A DNA stretch of 64,000 nucleotides from Alphaproteobacteria bacterium. Its GTDB lineage: Bacteria > Pseudomonadota > Alphaproteobacteria > RF32 > CAG-239. The notes below the pieces were generated by a model. That model was given only the letters and a program-made list of their open reading frames with translations. It did not search any database and was not told the origin of the DNA. Shown piece after piece: positions 17,949 to 27,028 of the stretch (its first letter is position 1; every line of letters begins with the position of its first letter). Position numbers and translations under genes: made by a program. The stretch is from contig SUUK01000002.1 in NCBI GenBank assembly GCA_015062535.1, positions 162,724-226,723 on the forward strand, written 5' to 3'.

Positions 17949-20900
17949 TTAGAATTTATAGTTTAGTCCGGCATTTAGGTCGTATGATTTATAATCACTA
18001 CCAAAGGTGTAACCACCTGTTGCATATCCGGATAAGTTGTTTGTTATACCAAATGTTGTACCAAGTTCAATTCTACCAAGTACTTCATCTTCGTAACTCT
18101 TTATAGGATTTAGACCAGTAATCTTTGTTTTTGCACCATGGGCAAATGTTTTGATTATGCTTGGTTTTACATAGTAGCGATTTGTACAACCATTTCTACA
18201 ACATAAATACTCAACTTTTAAGCCTAATTCTGCTTCTAGATATTGTGTTGTATCAAAGTATATTTCTTTTCCGAGCTTGTCGCTTATTTTATCAAAATCT
18301 AGATATGTGTAGTATAGACCTAAGCTTGGTTCTATATCAAGATGGCGAGAGATAGCTAATCTTTTAGCGAGCTCTAAACTTGCGCCATATTGTTTTGCAT
18401 CTGTTGATGTATCAATTAGGGTGTCATCTGTTGTGATATCTAGGTCTTGTTTGCCACCAAAGATGGTTGCTAAAACAACCCAATTATTGTTGTCATAGCG
18501 GTAATAACCACCACCTAAGATACTATCTGTTTTGATATCTGAGCCAACTTTAGCTAATAAATCACCTTTACCTGAGAAATCATATTCACCATTACGATAT
18601 GCTCCGAAGATACCGGCTCTTTGTTTGTAATCATGATAGATATCGATACCTAATGTTGTACCTTTTATTTTAGCATCTATTTCTGATGGAGCTTTAATTT
18701 TTGATTTTTCATAAGAAACATCTATCCATGCAGTTTTTTGAGGTAAAACGCGTCTTGTTCTACAAAATCCTTTTTTGCAATTACCATTTTTCTTGAAGCT
18801 TAATCCATCTTTGATGCTATCTGCAATACTTCTATTTTGCTCAATTGCTGTACGTGTTACACCAATGTATGTTGGAACTTCTGCTCTATAGATAGGTCTT
18901 GCAGATGGATGAAGTGTAGGGAAATTTGGATCTAGTGGAAGAAGATTAGGATTATCAGGTTCCTCTGGTGTAACAGGTTCATCAGGCTCCTCTGGTGTAA
19001 CAGGCTCATCTGGTTCAACAGGAGGAACTGGATCAACTGGTTCTTCTTCAGTTTGAATAGCAAGATACCAAACGCTACCTGTTTCATCTCCTTTTATGTT
19101 GTATTTTGATACCCAAGCATATGGGCTTCCCATAACTGCGGCAACGTTGAATGTTGCTGATGTTGTTTTATCATCATTTGGCGCATTTACAAATGGGCTA
19201 AATACATCTGTTGGTGCAGATGAAGTATCATCTTTTAAGAAATCTAAGATTACATTTGAGTGACCACTTACATCATTTGATACATTTATTAAGCCATTAG
19301 TTAGTGTATTTGTTGTGCTATCCATTTCAGCTTTTAATAAAATTGCGCCATTATTGCCTGTAAGGTTTGTTGTATTCATAGTTTCTGTTAATTCTAGAGA
19401 TAAAACTCCGCCTTCATTTAGGGATAATGTGTTTAGATTGTTTACAGAATTTTGGAAATCAACATGAGCAATCTGGTCAATATTTTCTTTTGTTAATAGG
19501 GAATAGTCTAAAGTATCGCCAGTGATATTAAGATTATAATTATTACCATCTACAATATCTTTAATTTCAATTAATCCATTGTTTTTAGTATCTAGATTTA
19601 TGGTAGTGTTTTGGTTTTCCATAAAGATACCAGTGTTATTTGTTTTAGTGTTATTGTCTGCTATTTTTAATGTACCGTTATCGGCTTTTAGAGTAATATC
19701 AGCATGACTATGGATTGCACCACCTGATGCGCTTTCGTTTCCGGTTATTGTTGAATTTGTAATGGTTAAATTACCTTTTGCAACATGAACTGCGCCACCT
19801 GATGCGCTTGAGGTGTTGTTTGTGATTGTTGAATCGTTTATTGTGAGAGTTCCAGTTGTTGAAACTTCATCTTTAATGATTTCTCCAACATAAAAAGCAC
19901 CACCTTTATTTGAGGATTGGTTATTTGTGATGGTTGAGTTATTTATTTCTATTTCGCCACTTCGGCTCGCACCTGCAGCACCATTAGCGCTTGTATTTGC
20001 TTCTATTGTAGAATTATTTATAGTTACTTTACCACCTGATGTGTAAACACCGCCACCATATGATTGAGCATGGTTAGAAGTAATTTTGTTATTATTATAT
20101 ACAAGTGTTCCGCCAAAGTTTGAGATACCACCGCCGGCACTATGTGATTTATTTTCTGTGATTAGAGAATTATCAATAGTCATAGTTCCGCCATTTGCTA
20201 TTGCACCGCCACCAGTAGACCAATTTACAGTATCTTGATTTTTTTGGAATGTAGAATCTTTTATTGTATATTTTGCTGTGCTATAAATTGCACCACCAGT
20301 ACGTCCTTTGTTTTGTGTAAATACAGTGTTTGTTATTTCACCTGTTCCGTTTCCGGTTTGGTATATTCCGCCACCTTCTTCGCCAGAGCTATTATTGGTT
20401 AAAAATGAGTCTACAAGTTTTAATGCGCCACCATTCCAACCGCCAATTGCACCACCTTTCCAATCTGCACGATTTTCTTCAAAAGTTGTATTGTATACAT
20501 TAAAGGTTTGCCCTCCCCACCAAACAAGTCCGGCTCCGGATTGTCCATGGTTCGTACTTTTTAGGTTACCATCTTCATCTGTCCAGTAATATAATCTGCC
20601 TGTTGTATCGTTTTGGTAGAAAAGAGAGTTTGTTATGGTAACTGTACCATGGTTTCCACCAACAGCAGATCGATGATTGTTTTTAAATGTTGCTGTGATG
20701 TTATCTATGGTGCCATAGTTCCAAATTGTACCAGCCATTTGAGCTGTATTGTTTTCGAATGTACCGGTAATATTGCCTATGTGTCCTTGGTTGTGAATTG
20801 CTGCACCACTTGCTTCTGTATAAACTTTATCTGAATATGTTTCCGATTTATTGCCTGTGAATGTTCCATTAATAGAACCTATATATTTGTTTGAACCATT

Positions 20901-21338
20901 AAATATTGCTGCTCCATGGTATGCTTGATTGTTTTTAAATGTACCATCTATTTTTTCTATGCGTCCTTGGTTGGTGATAACAGCTCCCATGTTATCATCT
21001 GGATCTAGAACATTACCATCTTCATCTTTAGGAATTACTTGGTTTACAAAACCATCAAATGTAATGTTTTTAATTTCATTAATTGAACCACCCATATTGC
21101 GAATAAACTGTGTGGTTTGGTCGCCACCATAAATAGTGTGATTGTTTCCATCGATGCTGTAATCTGATTTTTTTGGATAGGTGGTGGAATAGTTTGAAGG
21201 TGCTGTTAAATCGTCTGTTAAAACAATGTTTTCACCATTATTTAGAGCATTTGTGAATTCTTCCATTGTTGCAACGTCGGTTGCAAATGCTTGGCTATTT
21301 ATACCTACTAAAAGTATAAAAAATAATATCTTATTCAT
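17949..21338 (-). CDS. Type V autotransporter with Pmp-like beta-helix passenger
   Basis: A 1129-residue secreted adhesin-like protein. It starts MNKILFF with a signal peptide ending SQAFA; the ATG at 21338 is preceded by GGAGGGG. The passenger (residues about 25-760) is a repetitive beta-helix full of short motifs such as GGAI, NNTS, TITNS and SGGAV, resembling polymorphic membrane proteins. A Pro/Glu-rich linker at about 766-802 (units of EPDEPVTPE) leads to the C-terminal autotransporter barrel (about 870-1129), ending in LNAGLNYKF with a terminal Phe. Two cysteine pairs lie just before the barrel and one within it (CCRNGC). It has its own promoter at 21383-21411. The target is unknown. 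Confidence 0.88.
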   Translation of the reverse strand: MNKILFFILLVGINSQAFATDVATMEEFTNALNNGENIVLTDDLTAPSNYSTTYPKKSDYSIDGNNHTIYGGDQTTQFIRNMGGSINEIKNITFDGFVNQVIPKDEDGNVLDPDDNMGAVITNQGRIEKIDGTFKNNQAYHGAAIFNGSNKYIGSINGTFTGNKSETYSDKVYTEASGAAIHNQGHIGNITGTFENNTAQMAGTIWNYGTIDNITATFKNNHRSAVGGNHGTVTITNSLFYQNDTTGRLYYWTDEDGNLKSTNHGQSGAGLVWWGGQTFNVYNTTFEENRADWKGGAIGGWNGGALKLVDSFLTNNSSGEEGGGIYQTGNGTGEITNTVFTQNKGRTGGAIYSTAKYTIKDSTFQKNQDTVNWSTGGGAIANGGTMTIDNSLITENKSHSAGGGISNFGGTLVYNNNKITSNHAQSYGGGVYTSGGKVTINNSTIEANTSANGAAGASRSGEIEINNSTITNNQSSNKGGAFYVGEIIKDEVSTTGTLTINDSTITNNTSSASGGAVHVAKGNLTITNSTITGNESASGGAIHSHADITLKADNGTLKIADNNTKTNNTGIFMENQNTTINLDTKNNGLIEIKDIVDGNNYNLNITGDTLDYSLLTKENIDQIAHVDFQNSVNNLNTLSLNEGGVLSLELTETMNTTNLTGNNGAILLKAEMDSTTNTLTNGLINVSNDVSGHSNVILDFLKDDTSSAPTDVFSPFVNAPNDDKTTSATFNVAAVMGSPYAWVSKYNIKGDETGSVWYLAIQTEEEPVDPVPPVEPDEPVTPEEPDEPVTPEEPDNPNLLPLDPNFPTLHPSARPIYRAEVPTYIGVTRTAIEQNRSIADSIKDGLSFKKNGNCKKGFCRTRRVLPQKTAWIDVSYEKSKIKAPSEIDAKIKGTTLGIDIYHDYKQRAGIFGAYRNGEYDFSGKGDLLAKVGSDIKTDSILGGGYYRYDNNNWVVLATIFGGKQDLDITTDDTLIDTSTDAKQYGASLELAKRLAISRHLDIEPSLGLYYTYLDFDKISDKLGKEIYFDTTQYLEAELGLKVEYLCCRNGCTNRYYVKPSIIKTFAHGAKTKITGLNPIKSYEDEVLGRIELGTTFGITNNLSGYATGGYTFGSDYKSYDLNAGLNYKF

Positions 21339-21382
21339 AGTCCCCTCCACTAAACAATAAATTTAATGGTTATATAAAACTT

Positions 21383-21411
21383 AGGATATCATTTTTTGTC
21401 GGTTGTGTCAA
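21383..21411 (-). promoter_or_regulatory. Promoter of the autotransporter gene
   Basis: TTGACA (21411-21406) and TATCCT (21388-21383) on the minus strand with a 17-base spacer, about 45 bases before the autotransporter ATG. Confidence 0.6.
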
Positions 21412-21488
21412 CACCTTTGTTTTTTTTAGGGTAAATATTATTTAGTTTTAATAAGATAGTTTAAAGTCTATTTTGTTTAAAAACAAAT

Positions 21489-21512
21489 AAACGCCCCCAA
21501 AAGGGAGCGTTT
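21489..21512 (-). terminator. Terminator of the 451-residue unknown gene
   Basis: A 10-bp stem AAACGCTCCC / GGGGGCGTTT with a TTTT loop on the minus strand (one T-G wobble), followed by ATTTGTTTTT. Confidence 0.75.
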
Positions 21513-21538
21513 ATAAGTAGAGTTAGAGAGCTCTGTTC

Positions 21539-22894
21539 TCAGTTCTTAGATGCCATCTCCATGTATATCTGGTGTTTCCATGGAGTTGTCTTAAAGAGAT
21601 TGATGAGTCTCGGAGTGAGGTTGTCCCACTCGTCTTTAAGGATAGCCTTAAAGTACTCTCTTTCCTTAAGAGAAATGAGCATATCCTCAACAATGCTCTT
21701 ATCCAGTCTGTGACCGGTCTCTCTGAACAGCTGGTACTGCTCAAAGCTCAGTTTTTGCTGAGCAAGAGTGCTGATGTTCTTCTTGTGCTCAAAGAACAAC
21801 TTCCAGCGAGCATGGTTGCGACTTGCCGACTGAGTAGGGGACAAATTCTGGTAGCTGTAGGTGCATAGGGTATTTACATCTGTGTAAATATCTATAGCCT
21901 CCTCTACGAGACTTGTCAACTCTGTGTTGCTCTGCTTGTAGACATGCATCATCAACTCTGTTGAGAGGTTGTCTTTGATGATAATGTCTCTCAAGAGTAG
22001 TGCAGCATTATTGTCCTTGCTTTCACCTGCAAAGGATATCAAGTCCTTTACAAGGTTTGCACTCAGTGTCTTTCTCTGAGTATACTCCCTTAGGATGTCG
22101 TACTGTTTAGATCTCAGAAGACTAGAGAATTGATCCCTAGTGATGCCCGTTTGTATGACTAGAGCAAGCTTTCCGTGCCAAGGAAGAGTCCATAGGTAAT
22201 CCTTAGTGTACTCGTCAAGATAGGAAATCCCCCATGAGTTGTATGGGATTGCTCCTATCAGACAGTCCAGATTTGTGCGTTCTCTCTTATCATCTGCTGA
22301 TAAGCTATGACAGAGTGTCTGCAGGATGTCTCTTAGCTCCAAGGTTGACTTTTCTTTCTCTTTGCAGTGCTTATAGAGAGCATCAAGCAAATCGTCGCTT
22401 AAGAGGTCCTTTGCAAACTCTGGTTGTACATCCAGATTCTCAATGAGGAAGAGTCTCTCTTTGCTAGATGCCGACTCCCAGATAGAGGCAATAGCACCCT
22501 TTGAGAATTCATTTCTTTTGAGTAACCTTTCTTTGGATGGGTCGTTCGCAAGATTGTAGTACAGCATTTGGTTCTTTATCGAGAACTCTTTTAACTCCTT
22601 AGATCGGTTGTTTATAAAATACCACTTGGTCAACTTTGGACCTACGCTCATGCCTAAAAGATACCAGAAGGGGCGTGAGATTTTGAGGGCCATGTAGTAC
22701 CATCGAGACCAAACTGCCTTCTTCTTTGTGTCTTTGTAGAGAAGTTCTGTAAGATCTTCTCCATCAAAGATGAACAAAAAGGTCATCCATACTGGTGATA
22801 GTCCAAGAGCTATCACAAGAAGTAACTCTGCGAATACAATTCTGATTGCATTCTCTACTGTTGCGAAAATCTTCGCGGTTGTTTCATTTGCCAT
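21539..22894 (-). CDS. Unknown membrane-anchored protein, GC-richer than its surroundings
   Basis: A 451-residue protein I do not recognise. A hydrophobic segment at about residues 18-44 (a likely transmembrane helix) and a second one near 68-85 are followed by a long helical, charged soluble region of about 350 residues with HEAT-like helix pairs. Sample stretches of the gene are about 42% G+C, while neighbouring genes look nearer 30%, and codons such as CTC, AGC and GGC are commoner. No ribosome-binding site precedes the ATG; the leader is only TTTAAATATT. This suggests foreign origin, perhaps from a Bacteroidota-like donor. It has its own terminator. Confidence 0.7.
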   Translation of the reverse strand: MANETTAKIFATVENAIRIVFAELLLVIALGLSPVWMTFLFIFDGEDLTELLYKDTKKKAVWSRWYYMALKISRPFWYLLGMSVGPKLTKWYFINNRSKELKEFSIKNQMLYYNLANDPSKERLLKRNEFSKGAIASIWESASSKERLFLIENLDVQPEFAKDLLSDDLLDALYKHCKEKEKSTLELRDILQTLCHSLSADDKRERTNLDCLIGAIPYNSWGISYLDEYTKDYLWTLPWHGKLALVIQTGITRDQFSSLLRSKQYDILREYTQRKTLSANLVKDLISFAGESKDNNAALLLRDIIIKDNLSTELMMHVYKQSNTELTSLVEEAIDIYTDVNTLCTYSYQNLSPTQSASRNHARWKLFFEHKKNISTLAQQKLSFEQYQLFRETGHRLDKSIVEDMLISLKEREYFKAILKDEWDNLTPRLINLFKTTPWKHQIYMEMASKN

Positions 22895-23177
22895 AATATT
22901 TAAATTTTGGCATCCCTAGTTTCCAATCGGGATAATAGATAAACGAGAAGTTGCTTTGAGGAAACATCAAAACAACACCAATCTTTGGAATTACTCTTTC
23001 TTTTATCATTATTTAAATCGAAAACAGGTTAGAACCCCGCTTATAGACTTTAACAAATAACAAAATAATAGACATATGCCTTAGATAAGTGATATGAGTA
23101 TAGCATTTGTCTATTGTTTTGTCAATACAAAAATCCCTATGAAAACATAGGGATTTGGCATAAAAAAGTTTTTGTTT
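22895..23177. other. Intergenic region upstream of the 451-residue gene
   Basis: About 280 bases without an open gene. On the minus strand it contains the terminator of the 124-residue gene and a leader of about 150 bases before the 451-residue gene. I see no convincing promoter consensus, repeats or structured RNA, and no ribosome-binding site next to the ATG at 22894. Confidence 0.5.
23131..23156 (-). terminator. Terminator of the 124-residue membrane protein gene
   Basis: A perfect 11-bp stem AAATCCCTATG / CATAGGGATTT with a four-base loop. On the minus strand it is followed by a TTTTTG stretch, 20 bases after the stop codon. Confidence 0.8.
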
Positions 23178-23552
23178 TTAGTACATAGATAGTTTTATTG
23201 AAGTAAAAATCATACCCCAAACAAAAAGCATTGCAATAATTGCAAGGGCTTTGCTTTTTTCGTACTCTTTATATGTGTTGTACATACCAACTATGCAAAT
23301 AACTGAATATACAATAACAGCTAAGAATGAAGCAGTATAAAAACACATCCATGCAAATGCATTGGAATTCATTGATAATATTGAAATGTTGTCCCATACA
23401 GCTCTAAGATAGTTTACATCATAGCCAACAGTTTGCTTTAAGCCAATCATTAGGATACGTGTAATACCTGTAATGCAGAATAATCCAAGAAATGAATATT
23501 TCCAAAAAGCTTCAGACAATGAACATTGTCCATGGAAAAAACGTCCAAACAT
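23178..23552 (-). CDS. Small three-helix membrane protein, unknown
   Basis: A 124-residue protein with three hydrophobic stretches, near residues 18-40, 68-90 and 100-120. The N-terminus MFGRFFHGQCSLSEAFWKYSFLG has the pattern of a small group of proteobacterial membrane proteins of unknown function, in which a short basic-aromatic segment precedes an FWxY helix. Nothing indicates a catalytic role. A ribosome-binding site (AAGGAG) precedes the ATG, and a strong terminator follows. Confidence 0.7.
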   Translation of the reverse strand: MFGRFFHGQCSLSEAFWKYSFLGLFCITGITRILMIGLKQTVGYDVNYLRAVWDNISILSMNSNAFAWMCFYTASFLAVIVYSVICIVGMYNTYKEYEKSKALAIIAMLFVWGMIFTSIKLSMY

Positions 23553-23619
23553 TATAAATTCTCCTTAAAAATAGTTCATATTTTTGATAACAGAAATACT
23601 TTTTAATGGCAACTTGTTT

Positions 23620-25344
23620 TTAGAAGTAGCTTACAATATTTTTGTATTTTTTTACTCCTAGTTTCATTTGAGTTGTTGCAATGTATTCATGTAGATCGTT
23701 CCATGTTGTGTGGTTTATGATGTGTTGTTTTGCAAAATCTGGAGATTTTTTGAGTTGTACCTCTATAACTTTGGTTAATAATGAGTACATTGCTGGTGAA
23801 ACTTTTTCAAAATTTATGTGAAGAAGCTTATTTTCATCAAAATAGATAGCATTTGCTTCTAGTAGTGTGTTGAATTCTATTAAATCTACTATTTTGTAAG
23901 TTTCTGTTGGGAAAACAGGTTTTGCACATAGAAGAAGACGTCTTGTTATCCAAGTTGTGTAAATTTCTTTTAGTTTTTCTTCTGATATAATGTTGCGTTT
24001 AACATATTCAGGCATAAAAGAAATGGAGATTGTATCTGCTTTGTTTTCTTCTATGATTGATTTATAAAGCCCTGGTGAATTTTGATATTCAGATGTTGGG
24101 CCTAGTGAGTGTCCGTTTTCGTGACCAATTACAAATATATGGTCTGCTTCAGGATTGTAATATTTATGAAAATCTGGATGCAAAAATGCATCTAACATTT
24201 TTTGTGTTCTAATAGGGTCGTGACTTTGTCTTACTTGGCGGTGATATACATTTCTTCTTCCGCCTCCAGTTTTTATGGATAGTTTATCATTGTTTGGTAA
24301 GTTTTGGGCAACAGTCATTCCGCCTCTTGCTTGAGCATAATCTCCGGTTAGGGCTACTAGGTCAACATCTACCATAGTTTGCTTTACTTCTGAATTTTTA
24401 GAGATTGTTTGAGTGTATTGGTTAGAAAGTGGCATTTGAGCGCTTAGTTCTGCCATTGTATCTTTGAAGTTTAAAAGTAGTGATGTTCCTTCTTTGTTTA
24501 AGATACCAACTCTTGCCCCTAGCATATCTTTTGAAACAAGTTCTATGTTGTGTTTAGCTATTAATTTACTTAATTTTTCGTTTTCTAAAACGGTTGATGA
24601 CATTTCATCATCATAGTTTTCTCGGCTTATAGTAAATTCAAGAGGAGTTTCTTGCATCTTTGCCCAATGTTTATCTGCTAGCATATCCATATCTTCGTTA
24701 TTTTGAAGAAGTGCTTGAGCTTGCCATGATAGGTATTCTTTAAATAGTGCATCCGTGGTATAAAAAGCGGCAACTTCTAGCTCATTTGCCATTTCTTCAA
24801 ATTCTTTTTTGAAGTATATAGTGTAGTCGATGGCTTTTAGTTTGGAATTGTCTCTTCTAACCATTGTGCGAGAAGATAAGATTTTTTTTATTTCATCAAT
24901 TTCGTTGTTTTCAAACATTGTTAGCAAAATGCTATGAAATTCTTCTATACTTAAATCATCTGGATAGAAGTTTTTACCAATTGGTGTTGTTAGGTCTTTA
25001 AATATGGTTATGGGTTTTTCATCTATACCATTTAGGCCTGATACACCATTGATAGAATTAAATAGTTTTAATGACAAAATAGCGTGTTCGTTGTTGTTTT
25101 GAGCTTCTTTTTCTAGGGCTTTTTTAAGTTCAAGATTGTGTTTATTGTCTTGTTCTAAGCTAACATTGTTTAAGATTTGAGCTGCTTTTACTAAATGTTC
25201 TAAGGCTTTTTTATCGCCATCAGATAACGTGTTATAAGATGGGTGTTCATTTGATATTAAAACAACATCTGTCATTTCGTTTGAGGTCATATTTTTTAAT
25301 TCTTCAATGCTATAATTTAGCTCATATCCATTATATGTTGTCAT
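23620..25344 (-). CDS. M49-like (dipeptidyl peptidase III-type) zinc peptidase
   Basis: A 574-residue cytoplasmic protein. Residues 408-416 read HENGHSLGP, an HExxH zinc motif followed by SLGP, and EENKAD at 432-437 supplies a downstream glutamate. That pairing is how bacterial dipeptidyl-peptidase III-like zinc hydrolases are organised (their motif commonly reads HExSHGLGP, with ExKAD about 20 residues on). Classic M49 DPP III has HExxGH, which differs by one residue, so the exact subfamily is uncertain. No signal peptide is visible. It overlaps the AMMECR1-like gene by 14 bases and ends the serS operon. Peptide hydrolysis is inferred, not shown. Confidence 0.65.
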   Translation of the reverse strand: MTTYNGYELNYSIEELKNMTSNEMTDVVLISNEHPSYNTLSDGDKKALEHLVKAAQILNNVSLEQDNKHNLELKKALEKEAQNNNEHAILSLKLFNSINGVSGLNGIDEKPITIFKDLTTPIGKNFYPDDLSIEEFHSILLTMFENNEIDEIKKILSSRTMVRRDNSKLKAIDYTIYFKKEFEEMANELEVAAFYTTDALFKEYLSWQAQALLQNNEDMDMLADKHWAKMQETPLEFTISRENYDDEMSSTVLENEKLSKLIAKHNIELVSKDMLGARVGILNKEGTSLLLNFKDTMAELSAQMPLSNQYTQTISKNSEVKQTMVDVDLVALTGDYAQARGGMTVAQNLPNNDKLSIKTGGGRRNVYHRQVRQSHDPIRTQKMLDAFLHPDFHKYYNPEADHIFVIGHENGHSLGPTSEYQNSPGLYKSIIEENKADTISISFMPEYVKRNIISEEKLKEIYTTWITRRLLLCAKPVFPTETYKIVDLIEFNTLLEANAIYFDENKLLHINFEKVSPAMYSLLTKVIEVQLKKSPDFAKQHIINHTTWNDLHEYIATTQMKLGVKKYKNIVSYF

Positions 25345-26374
25345 TTAAGTTTATCTCCACTGTTTTAAATTGATAAAATTCCATGTCTTTGGTTTCATAG
25401 TTAGGATTTATTCCTGATTTTTGTTTTATTGTATAGAAATGATTTTTGTCTTTTTCATTGGGTAAGAGGATTGTTTCTCTGCTATGAAATTTAAATAGTA
25501 ATCCATTTTGTGGTGAAAAGGTTTCAAGGGTAGTTTTTTCAAAATTTGTGAGCAAAATTAATTTGGTATATGGGGCGTTAGCTTTGTTTTGCTCTTTGGT
25601 TTTGATTATATTTTTAATGAGTGATGTTTTATTATCTAATGTACAAAAAGTGCTGTTTGTTGTTTGCAAACAAAGAGGGATGTTTTTTAACAATGCCGAT
25701 TGTTTGTGGAATTTTTGAGAGTTATAGTTATTGGTTGTTGATATGGTTTCAAGCTCTTTTTGATAAGCTTTGGCAAAAAGGGTTAGGGAGTGTTTTTGCT
25801 TTGACAAATTGGTTTTGGGTGATATTGGAAGAGGAAAATATTTATTTAACAAGCTTAGAGATTTGGGGTTTGTAGAATTTACGTATGTAATAGTTTTTGG
25901 AAAAAGTTTATTGCTATATATATGTGATTTTAGTAAATCAAAATCAGATGAGATGATGATAGATTTTTTAGTTATTTTATCTGTTATTTCTATGTTGTGA
26001 ATTTGGGCTAGTTCTTTGATAAGTTCAAATAACGAGGCATTACCTAAAAAATGTATTTTAGGTGAGGGGGTTTTTGATATTTTTTCTAATAGTGTAGATA
26101 AAGTTTCAGTGATTTCTCTTGTGAGGGCGTTTGGAATTAAAATAACCTTTATTTGATTGTCTTTGGTTTTATATATTTCAATTGGCTCATAGTTTTTGTA
26201 CCAAGTATTTAAGTGAGTTATTGATTGATATGAGCTTAAATTGTCTGTTGTGGTGTGTAGTTTGTGATAAAAGTTTATGATGTTTGCAGTTATAAAAAAT
26301 ATTATAAATGCAATAAGGGATAGCAGTTTTATTCTTTTTTTACGCTCTTGTTTTTTGTTTACGTATAATAGCAT
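25331..26374 (-). CDS. Membrane-anchored protein with a degenerate AMMECR1-like C-terminus
   Basis: A 347-residue protein with one N-terminal transmembrane helix (LSLIAFIIFFITANIINFY) and a mainly soluble remainder. The last ~90 residues follow the AMMECR1 domain order: NGLLFKFHSRETILLPNE (for the usual dGlll..r..LLPqV), then FYTIKQKSGINPNY (for fLe.lc.KAGLp..w) and EFYQFKTVEI. The usual LRGCIG core is not recognisable, so the domain is degenerate or I am over-reading it. The gene starts 2 bases after the HD gene and overlaps the M49-like gene by 14. The function is unknown. Confidence 0.45.
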   Translation of the reverse strand: MLLYVNKKQERKKRIKLLSLIAFIIFFITANIINFYHKLHTTTDNLSSYQSITHLNTWYKNYEPIEIYKTKDNQIKVILIPNALTREITETLSTLLEKISKTPSPKIHFLGNASLFELIKELAQIHNIEITDKITKKSIIISSDFDLLKSHIYSNKLFPKTITYVNSTNPKSLSLLNKYFPLPISPKTNLSKQKHSLTLFAKAYQKELETISTTNNYNSQKFHKQSALLKNIPLCLQTTNSTFCTLDNKTSLIKNIIKTKEQNKANAPYTKLILLTNFEKTTLETFSPQNGLLFKFHSRETILLPNEKDKNHFYTIKQKSGINPNYETKDMEFYQFKTVEINLNDNI

Positions 26375-26376
26375 AG

Positions 26377-27006
26377 TTAGCTCTTTGATGAAATGTGGCA
26401 GTTTTTCATATTTTCGAGAGATAATGAAATGATTTTCTTTTCTAGCTCTGTTATTATATCCTCATTTATTTCTTTTATCATTGGCTTTTTTAGGCTAGCC
26501 ATTTTGTAGTATTCATTACCATTTTCGCAATCTTTCCAATATGTTACATCACCATTGTGATATTGATTTGCTTGGAGATTTGCTTCTAATTTATCAAGCA
26601 TAGAAACGATTTTTGATTCTAAGGTTTTCTTTTCTTCGTATTCTTTGTATAGGTTTGATACTTTTTTGTTTAATGGTGGTGGAAGCATTGATTTTAGTTC
26701 TTTGATGGCTATGGCTTCTCTTTTTTGTTTTTCTTTTTTTAGTTCTGGATTGGCTAGTTGGTTTGCAACAGTGTAATCTCCAGTTTTGCCTTCTGCAATG
26801 TCATGAACAAGAGCTAGTTCAAGCATTTTTGTATAATCTACTGGTTGTTTTAAGTATGGATAAATTAACATAACAAGAAAGGAAAGCTTGAAAATATGCA
26901 TTGCATTGTTTTCTCGAGAGCCTTCATATAATAAAAGATCTCTTTCTACAACGCAAACCTCTTCGAGAGCTCGCATAAAATTGACTATTTTATCAATTTT
27001 TTTCAT
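26377..27006 (-). CDS. HD-domain phosphohydrolase (YfbR/HDDC2-like)
   Basis: A 209-residue HD-superfamily protein. It has AMHIFKLSFL near residue 35, ALVHDIAEGKTGDYT (the metal-binding HDxxE) near residue 65, and a second Asp in KIVSMLDKLEAN. This layout fits the YfbR/HDDC2 group, 5'-deoxynucleotidases or related nucleotide phosphatases. The first histidine of the usual xxEHS motif appears as His in NAMH. It is 22 bases downstream of serS with an AAAGGAAAG ribosome-binding site, and is followed by the AMMECR1-like gene after 2 bases. Confidence 0.75.
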   Translation of the reverse strand: MKKIDKIVNFMRALEEVCVVERDLLLYEGSRENNAMHIFKLSFLVMLIYPYLKQPVDYTKMLELALVHDIAEGKTGDYTVANQLANPELKKEKQKREAIAIKELKSMLPPPLNKKVSNLYKEYEEKKTLESKIVSMLDKLEANLQANQYHNGDVTYWKDCENGNEYYKMASLKKPMIKEINEDIITELEKKIISLSLENMKNCHISSKS

Positions 27007-27028
27007 AGCTTTCCTTTGTTATTTTATA

